NCBI GenBank assembly: GCA_032622095.1
Contig: CP136069.1
Coordinates: 69,837,319 to 69,901,318 of the forward strand
Length of the DNA: 64,000 nucleotides
Direction: 5' to 3'
DNA from: Siphonodentalium dalli
Lineage: Eukaryota; Mollusca; Scaphopoda; Gadilida; Siphonodentaliidae
The translations under genes were made by a program, and so were the position numbers. Below, piece after piece: positions 56,265 to 64,000 of the stretch. The notes under the pieces were generated by a model. That model ran no database searches, was not told where the DNA came from, and saw only the letters and a list, made by a program, of their open reading frames with translations. How positions within the stretch are numbered: the stretch's first letter is position 1; each line of letters begins with the position of its first letter.

Positions 56265-57511
56265 CAGGTGTAACACGATATCTCCCCCCTGGGTATTTTC
56301 CCCCCCCCCCCCCCCGGGTATCTCCCCCCACCCTGGGTATCTTCCCCCACCCCCCCCACTCGTACATTTTTTTTCCCTCACTTATTTCATATTATTATGG
56401 TAAGAAATGCCGAGAAAACTATTAAATTATTATTTTTTTTGGTTATTTTAAAGTTTAACTTAATCCAATAATAGCATAAATATGTCAAAATATTACCTTA
56501 TGATTCTATTGTTTAATTTGCTTTATATAGTCATGAAATGGCGAGAAATTAACTTTATATGAGCAAAATATAGAGTAAAAATGTTGGGTGGGGGGGGGGG
56601 GGGAGATACCCAGGCCTGAGTATCTTCCCCCCACCCAGCACCTACATATGACAAAAATTAAACGTATAATTTTATTGCTTAATTTGCTTTATATAGTCAT
56701 GAAATGGCGAGAAATTAACTTTATATGAGCAAAATTTGATAGAGTAAGAATTTGGGGTGGGGGGGAGATACCCAGGCCTGAGTATTTCCCCCCCCCCCCC
56801 CCCCCACCCCAAATTCTTACTCTATCAAATTTTGCTCATATAAAGTTAATTTCTCGCCATTTCATAACTATATAAAGCAAATTAAGCAATAAAATCATAC
56901 GTTTAATTTTCGTCATATGTAGGTGCTGGGTGGGGGGGGGGGGGGGGGGGAGATACTCAGGCCTGAATATTTCCCCCCCACCCCAAATTCTTACTCTATC
57001 AAATTTTGCTCATATAAAGTTAATTTCTCGCCATTTCATAACTATATAAAGCAAATTAAGCAATAAAATCATACGTTTAATTTTTGTCATATGTAGCCGC
57101 TGGGTGGGGGGGGGGGGGGGAGATACTCAGGCCTGAATATTCCCCCCCCCACCCCAAATTCTTACTCTATTAAATTGTTCTTATATAAAGTTAATTTCTC
57201 GCCATTTCATGACAATATAAAGCAAAATAAACGATAAAATCGTAAGGTAATATTTTGACATATTTATGCTATTGGGTTGTGTGAGGGGTTAAGTTAAACT
57301 TCAAAATAAAAATAAATTAAACTTTTTTTTTAAATAGTTTTCTCGGCATTTCTTACCATAATAATATAAAATAAGTGAGGAAGAAAAAAATATATGAGTG
57401 GGGGGAAGATACCCAGGGCCGGGGGGAAAGATACCCCGGGGTATCTTCCCCCCGGGGGGGGGGGGGGGGGGGGGGGAAGATACCCAGGGGGGAGATAAAC
57501 TGTTACACCGG
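56265..57511. mobile_element. G/C-tract foldback element with TA flanks
   Basis: Left CAGGTGTAAC...ATCTCCCCCCTGGGTATTTT and right complement CCGGTGTAAC...ATCTCCCCCCTGGGTATCTT are inverted ends, bordered by TA on both sides. Inside, a block of about 150 bp (CAAATTTTGCTCATATAAAG, TTTCTCGCCATTTCAT, GCAAATTAAGCAATAAAATC) occurs in both orientations. The blocks are separated by runs of 9-24 G or C. No gene; open frames across the C-runs are artefacts. Confidence 0.7.
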
Positions 57512-57750
57512 TACCATGTATATTAATAGATTTCTTGGTATAAAATAGATATCAATTGAGGACATCTGTCCAGAAAAGCTTTTATTGATTAATATCAATT
57601 TAATTTAGAATTTCTTATCACATTCCCAGGACAGTAAAGGGGGCTATTTTTAGAAATAGAAATCTTGCGAAAACATTCGGAGCATATCAAGAAGGAGAAA
57701 TATATTTTAAGTGTATTACTCTTTGTCTACTTCTGAGCCACAGTAATGCC

Positions 57751-57898
57751 AACCACAGCAGAATTATGGGTAACTTTTCAGGATTTAGTCGGAAATATGG
57801 CTTGTTGCCATTCATCGGAAAGCTCTAAGTGAGATGAATGGCAACAAGCCATATTTCCAACTAAATCCTGAAAAGTTACCCATAATTCTGCTGTGGTT
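57751..57898. repeat. Long hairpin, 66-bp arms, 16-bp loop
   Basis: 57751-57816 and 57833-57898 are reverse complements with a single mismatch (GTCGGAAAT against GTTGGAAAT). Loop GGAAAGCTCTAAGTGA. If transcribed within the TMBIM6 pre-mRNA it would fold into a near-perfect double strand. It may be a very young MITE. Confidence 0.85.
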
Positions 57899-58370
57899 AA
57901 GGAGTCAATTATTTAGGACATTACTGTACGGCAGTATGCTTGTTAAGCTTTTCACAACAGTCAACTGAGAACCAATCTTGATAATGCAAAACATGCAATT
58001 TTGTTTTGCACAAATTGCTCACAATAAAAAGATTAAGAGACTCTCAAAAATCAGTGATGGATTGCTTGAGAAATAAATAATTAATTTTGGATTGCCTAAG
58101 TGATTCTAGTTTTTGAGCAAGCTCATTTAAATATATGGGAGTGCATATATTTTTTCAGTAAATATTTGTCTTATTGACAAATAATTATCGGTACATCCAG
58201 GGTAAAGTAGTTTGCCATTAGTTTCGCAAAAAGCTTATGTATCTAAATGCAATAAATTATACATTAAAGGGAGACTGTACCTAAATCCAGCCATTTATGG
58301 GGGCTATACTCAACAGAAACTATACAATAAAAGAATAATAATGAGTCAAAAATGAGAGTTAAATACCTTT
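57899..58370. other. Intron 7, nothing but a stray MITE-like end
   Basis: TTAAAGGGAGACTGTACC at 58264 resembles the end of the element at 29614, but no partner end is found. Confidence 0.35.
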
Positions 58371-60182
58371 TTAGCTCAACTTTACTTTGTAAAGTTTGAG
58401 CTATTGCCATGGCTTTGTCGTCCGTCGTCCGTGTGTACGTGTGTGCGTGTGTTCGTGTGTGCGTGTGTACGTGTGTACGTAAGGCGTCAACAATGCAGGC
58501 TACAGGTCGTACCTTTCGTCGGATCATTATGAAATTTGTCATAGCTGTTGACATCAACATTTAGACCAGAATAATTAATTTTGGGGTCATTCGGAAATAA
58601 AACATGGCCGCCAGTGGCCATATTGGATTTCAATATTCAATCCATTAGCACGGGCTACAGGCCGTACTGTTTGTCTGATCTTCATGAAATTTGTCATGGA
58701 TGTTAATATTGACATGTAGATGGGAACGAGTAATTTTGGGGTCATTCGGCCCAAAAACATGGCCACCAGCAGCCATCTTGGATTTTACTCTTTGTATGAC
58801 TAAATTCTTTAGCACGGGCTACAGGTTGTACTTTTAGTCTGATCATCATAAATTTTGTCAAGAATGTTAAAAATGACATGTAGATGGGAACGAGTCATTT
58901 TGGGGTCATTCGGCCAAAAAACATGGCCGCCAGCAGCCAATTAATCCATTAGCACGGGCCACAGGTCGTACTGTTCTTCTGATCATCATGAAATTTGTCA
59001 TGGATGATAATATTGACATGTAGATGGGAACGAGTAATTTTGGGGTCATTCGGCCAAAAAACATGGCCGCCAGCAGCCATCTTGGATTTTACTCTTTGTA
59101 TGACTAAATTCTTTAGCACGGGCTGCAGGTCGTACCTTTAGTCTGATCATCATAAAATTTGTCATGGTTGTTGAAATTGGAATGTAGATGGGAACGAGTC
59201 ATTTTGGGGTCATTCGGACAAAAAACATGGCCGCCAGCGGCCATATTGGGTTAAAAAAATTAATCCATTAGCACGGGCCACAGGTCGTACTGTTCTTCTG
59301 ATCATCATGAAATTTGTCATGGATGATAATATTGACATGTAGATGGGAACGAGTAATTTTGGGGTCATTCGGCCAAAAAACATGGCCGCCAGCAGCCATC
59401 TTGGATTTTACTCTTTGTATGACTAAATTCTTTAGCACGGGCTGCAGGTCGTACCTTTAGTCTGATCATCATAAAATGTGTCATGGATGTTAACAATGAC
59501 ATGTAGATGGGAACGAGTAATTTTGGGGTCATTCGGCCAAAAAACCTGGATGCCAGCAGCCATCTTTGATTTTACTCTTTGTATGACTAAATCCTTTAGC
59601 ACGGGCTACAGGTTGTACTTTTAGTCTGATCATCATGAAATGTGTCATGAATGTTAATAATGACATGTAGATGGAAACGAGTCATTTTGAGGTCATTCGG
59701 CGGCGCCAGCAGCATCTTGGATTTTACTCTTTGTATGACTAAAATCCTTTAGCATGGGCTACAGGTCGTACCTTTAGTCTGATCATCATTAAAATTTATC
59801 ATGGTTGTTGAAATTGGAATGTAGATGGGAATACGAGTTATTTTTGGGGTCATTCGGCCAAAAACATGCCGCCAGCAGCCATCTTGGATTTTACTCATTG
59901 TATGACTAAATCCTTTAGCATGGGCTACAGGTCGTACCTTTAGTCTGATCGTCATAAAATTTGTCATGGATGTTAACGATGACATGTAGATGGGAACGAC
60001 TCATTTTGGGGTCATTCGGCGAAAACAAGGCCGCCAGCAGCCATCTTGGATTTTACTTTTCTCTTCATGTCTATAACATGTATTAGATATTCAACTTTCC
60101 ACATTCCTAATGGCTCCATTGACTGTATACATTAAATTATTCCCTTTCCAAGTTGAGCTACAGTGTCATTGACACTTTCATT
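58371..60182 (-). mobile_element. Helitron-like element with internal 165-bp satellite, copy 2
   Basis: Same ends as 44418-46208 and about 95% alike in shared parts, but with a different number and order of internal units. It also has an expanded GTGTACGTGTGTGC microsatellite (58430-58480). One unit is cut short at 58940 (GCCAGCAGCCAATTAATCC), so units have been gained and lost by slippage or recombination. Confidence 0.65.
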
Positions 60183-60480
60183 ATGTGTACCCATACCATA
60201 GTATGGTACACATAGTGTTGACGTCCAGATTGACCACTCGTCGTTCGTCCATCCATCTGTCTGTCCGTCTGTCTGTAGACACTTTACGCATAATGCGATA
60301 ACTGAAACATTTTCTATCTGATCAGAACCAAATTTGGTATGTGAGTTTCTCAGCCCAAAATACAGATCAAGTTCGAATATGGGTTTGACCCGAGTTTTTT
60401 TTTTTACGGAGTTATGGATCTTTTTGGAATTCACAGATACCACGATAACTAAAAAAAAAAAAATTAAAATTGTTGTCACT
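60183..60480. repeat. Palindrome-headed CCATCTGTCTGTC repeat
   Basis: ATGTGTACCCATACC faces GGTATGGTACACAT across a short centre (60183-60213). Then a pyrimidine-rich TCCATCCATCTGTCTGTCCG tract and AACCAAATTTGGTATGTGAG-type sequence. It abuts the preceding Helitron-like element. Similar sequence lies at 63450-63560, so it is probably an interspersed repeat. Confidence 0.45.
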
Positions 60481-60829
60481 TTCATTTGTTTTAGCTTTAT
60501 ACCATAATTAGGCGTGATGTCCTCTTTTGAAAATATGAATATTTTAGTGCAATAGTTACATGTAATATAATGATATCAATAAATTACCATGTGGAACATC
60601 CAATTTCCATGAGAGTACATTTTATAGATGGGTGTCATTCCAAGTGAAATCTTGTTATTAATTGAGTGATGACATACATGTATGGTGCAGAGCTGTGGGG
60701 TTTGGTTAGATGAAGTCAAAGATCAACAACAATTGTAGCTGGCTAATTGTATATCTTTTCTGTCAAATTTGATTGTTTGATAAATGGCAGCATGAGTCTC
60801 TTGTTTCTCCTATTCTTGAAATTTCATTA

Positions 60830-62280
60830 AGGGTGTGATAAGGGACCCTCACCTATGTAAGTGTCTTCTATATTCCATTGATCTGCTTAGAAAATAATTA
60901 ACCCTTTCCAAGCTTCCATAGACACATGCTATATCTACATGGTGTGATAAGGGACCCCCCACCTATGTAAGTGTCCTCTATATTCCATTGATCTGCTTAG
61001 AAAATTAATTAACCCTTTCCAAGCTTCCCATAGACACATGCTATAATCTACATGGTGTGATAAGGGACCCCTCACCTATGTAAGTGTCCTCTATATTCCA
61101 TTGATCTGCTTAGAAAATAATTAACCCTTTCCAAGCTTCCCATAGACACATGCTATAATCTACTGGTGTGATAAGGGACCCCTCACCTATGTAAGTGTCC
61201 TCTATATTCCATTGATCTGCTTAGAAAATAATTAACCCTTCCAAGCTTCCATAGACACATGCTATAATCTACATGGGTGTGATAAGGGACCCCCCCACCT
61301 ATGTAAGTGTCCTCTATATTCCATTGATCTGCTTAGAAAATAATTAACCCTTTCCAAGCTTCCCATAGACACATGCTATAATCTACATGGTGTGATAAGG
61401 GACCCCTCACCTATGTAAGTGTCCTCTATATTCCATTGATCTGCTTAGAAAATAATTAACCCTTTTCCAAGCTTCCCATAGACACATGCTATAATCTACA
61501 TGGTGTGATAAGGGACCCCTCACCTATGTAAGTGTCCTCTATATTCATTGATCTGCTTAGAAAATAATTAACCCTTTCCAAGCTTCCATAGACACATGCT
61601 ATAATCTACATGGTGTGATAAGGTACCCCTCACCTATGTAAGTGTCCTCTATATTCCATTGATCTGCTTAGAAAATAATTAACCCTTTCAAGCTTCCCAT
61701 AGACACATGCTATAATCTACATGGTGTGATAAGGGACCCCTCACCTATGTAAGTGTCCTCTATATTCCATTGATCTGCTTAGAAAATAATTAACCCTTTC
61801 CAAGCTTCCCATAGACACATGCTATAATCTACATGGTGTGATAAGGGACCCCCCACCTATGTAAGTGTCCTCTATATTCCATTGATCTGCTTAGAAATAA
61901 TTAACCCTTTCCAAGCTTCCATAGACACATGCTATAATCTACATGGTGTGATAAGGGACCCCTCACCTATGTAAGTGTCCTCTATATTCCATTGATCTGC
62001 TTAGAAAATAATTAACCCTTTCCAAGCTTCCCATAGACACATGCTATAATCTACATGGTGTGATAAGGGACCCCTCACCTATGTAAGTGTCCTCTATATT
62101 CCATTGATCTGCTTAGAAAATAATTAACCCTTTCCAAGCTTCCCATAGACACATGCTATAATCTACATGGTGTGATAAGGGACCCCTCACCTATGTAAGT
62201 GTCCTCTATATCCATTGATCTGCTTAGAAAATAATTAACCCTTTCCAAGCTTCCCATAGACACATGCTATAATCTACATG
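60830..62280. repeat. Minisatellite, 13 copies of about 111 bp
   Basis: Copies begin (GGTGTGATAAGGGACCC) at 60832, 60941, 61054, 61165, 61276, 61389, 61502, 61612, 61723, 61835, 61945, 62057 and 62169. Differences are almost all one-base indels in short homopolymers (CCCCTC against CCCCCC, TTTCC against TTCC), plus AAGGTAC in copy 8. Unit landmarks: CACCTATGTAAGTGTCC, CCATTGATCTGCTTAGAAA, ACACATGCTATAATCTACATG. Confidence 0.95.
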
Positions 62281-63450
62281 TACTCTTCCTCTGCTCATAT
62301 CTCATATCTATGGTTATCTTTGCACACTATTCACTTCTATCAATTTTGATATTGACTGATTAATTGATTTTAGAAAATATATTAACCCTTCAGAAACATT
62401 CTTTCAATTTGAATTAAAATAATGGCTGATAGCCAATATGATTTATCTATGCAATGGGTAACAGGCAGATAAATCTACATGACTATTGCAGGCGATGCCT
62501 TGTTTTGAAAATCAAGATGGCGAGATGTTGTTAATATTTTCAGGAATCCTATTTTTCCCTTTTGTCATATTGTCATGGTTGATTGAATTTTAAGGGCCAC
62601 AGAGAGCGTAGAAGATTAACATTGAAGGTTATGGATTTTAGTGGTCCAAGCTACTTGTAAAACATTGTAATGTGTGAAACCATTTTATTGAGGGCTGCTT
62701 AATTTCTTTCATATGAACTATGGTAATCTGTTTCGATTTAGGGGTCATAGGGACCAGCATCCTCATCATATTATGTCTATGACATTATATAGATAACACT
62801 TTTGTATTGTATATAAAACTACATATATTTTTGAAAACCATACACCCCTGTTATGAAATACTTATCTTGCAGGTACCTGACAATATAAGCAATTCCTTAT
62901 TTAATACATAGGTCAGATCTGATCTTATCTGTCCATGTCTGATACACAAATAACAACTTGGGAGAATTGGCGGGGGGGGGGGGGGGGGGGGGGGTAATTA
63001 ACTTACAATTTAAATATGTTGTTTTAAGTAGTCTGGCTTGTCAACAAATTATAATTTCTCTTTAGAAGTGAATGAATTTTTAATATCTGGCAAGTCAAAA
63101 GTGGCAGAGATAGGGATTTATCACTTTTGCTTTCAATGAGTTAACTTAAACTTCTAAACATATCCTCCGAAATCACTAAACCGTTGGATCTCCACAGTGA
63201 GAGGTCCTTGGGTGAATAGGGACATAGTTATGAGATTTAAACTACCCCCCCCCCCCACCCCAAATACTAGTACTATAACCCTTCTTAAGACAAATTATTT
63301 GAGCTTTTTGATTACAAGTTGGGTACTGTTATATGGATTCCAGTGATCATATCTTTGCCAAATTATCAGTTATAGCTAATCGCTATCGCCAAGGTATGGG
63401 TTAAACATCTATCGGCTCATTAAAAAAAGTGGAGGGGGGGTATACTGTTT
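62281..63450. other. TMBIM6 intron 7, right part, nothing coding
   Basis: AT-rich intronic sequence with a 22-G run (62971-62993) and a C-run (63247-63257). I searched for the missing TMBIM6 C-terminal exon and found no acceptor followed by a suitable frame. Confidence 0.5.
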
Positions 63451-64000
63451 TGCACCTTTCCATCCGTCCACATATGTGCGTGCATCCATCCGTCTGTATA
63501 TCCATCCGTCCGCCCAATGTCTGTTACAGAATCTGAATCTGAATGAAATTTGGTATGGATGTTCACTACTATGAGGACATTCAATAGAGGGTCCATTGTT
63601 TTGTTCAGATTTTCCATTCTAGAGGTATTCATCTTTGTTTATCTGGAAATGTTGGCTTTTTGGTCTGTCCGATGTCTGTTCAGGTCATAACTTGAACAGT
63701 AGTCCTCGGATCTCAGTGACATTTTTTTGTAATAGAGGGTTCAATCCATTCGGGGTTTTCCCATTCTCGAGTTATTCACTTTTATTTATCTTGAAATGTT
63801 GGCTTTTTGGTCAGTCTGATGTCTGTTCACGCTATAACTTGAACAGTAATGCTCGGATCACAATGAAAATTGGTACGGATGTTCACCACTATGAGGACAT
63901 TCAATGGCATGTTCAGTCTTTGTGTTTAGGTTTTTATTGCTATAGTTATTCATCTTTGTTTAAATGCTGATTTTTGTGTCCCATCTGCCTGAGAAGTATC
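63451..64000. repeat. Degenerate tandem repeat at right edge
   Basis: CCATCCGTCCGTCTGTATATCC lead, then TCTTTGTTTATCTGGAAATG, TTGGCTTTTTGGTCTGTCCG and CATAACTTGAACAGTA at 63628. These are repeated near 63776, with a third start at 63949. GGTATGGATGTTCAC/TACTATGAGGACATTCAAT occurs at 63551 and 63872. Runs off the window. Confidence 0.6.

Noticed and set aside
56161-56403. Proline- and glycine-rich frames around the C-runs
   Set aside because: Produced by long C and G tracts in the foldback element.
60830-62280. Regular repeats that could suggest a CRISPR array
   Set aside because: Whole 111-bp units are repeated with no unique spacers, in a eukaryotic intron. It is a minisatellite.
54162-64000. 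Last TMBIM6 exon (about 30 residues after DYIW)
   Set aside because: Looked for an acceptor followed by a frame completing the Trp codon and an amphipathic Leu/Phe-rich segment with a lysine tail. Nothing convincing was found, so it must lie to the right.

Overview
This window is eukaryotic, most probably from a marine invertebrate. Evidence: a seven-exon stretch of a Bax-inhibitor-1 gene with GT-AG introns, intron phases that join cleanly, AT-rich non-coding DNA, and dense short non-autonomous transposons, GACA microsatellites and minisatellites. A bivalve or other lophotrochozoan fits the repeat style and the MIEAP-type genes, but the sequence alone does not fix the species.

1-26017: a head-to-tail tandem array. 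Seven full units of about 3,538 bp and a truncated eighth are about 99% identical. Each full unit carries one intronless minus-strand gene. Its product has an N-terminal RanBP2-like zinc finger, a short coiled coil, and a C-terminal domain that I recognise as the mitochondria-eating protein (MIEAP/SPATA18) C-terminal type. Each gene has a compact promoter (a GAAANNGAAA interferon-regulatory-factor type site next to a TATA box) and a downstream AATAAA. Units 2, 3, 5 and 6 have intact frames with two different C-termini. Units 1, 4 and 7 share a one-base deletion that removes the most conserved end of the domain. The array runs off the left edge, so the true copy number is unknown. This is the most interesting system here: a freshly amplified, possibly immune-inducible family of MIEAP-domain genes.

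26018-39408: a transposon graveyard. It holds five head-to-tail Helitron-like elements in an A^T target whose empty paralogue lies just to the right, a TTAA-flanked MITE, a broken ORF with one in-frame stop, a BED zinc-finger exon of hAT/ZBED type, a 2 kb TIR element, decayed tandem repeats, and a 1.8 kb foldback element with internal 185-bp repeats.

39409-54161 and beyond: TMBIM6 (Bax inhibitor 1) on the plus strand. Seven coding exons encode about 206 residues, up to the conserved DYIW. The last about 30 residues lie past the right edge. Its introns are full of piggyBac-like TTAA MITEs that share one palindromic core, nested palindromes, two Helitron-like elements with internal satellites, a G/C-tract foldback element, a 66-bp-arm hairpin and a 13-copy 111-bp minisatellite. 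In intron 6 the start of exon 7, with its splice acceptor, has been tandemly duplicated as a decoy.
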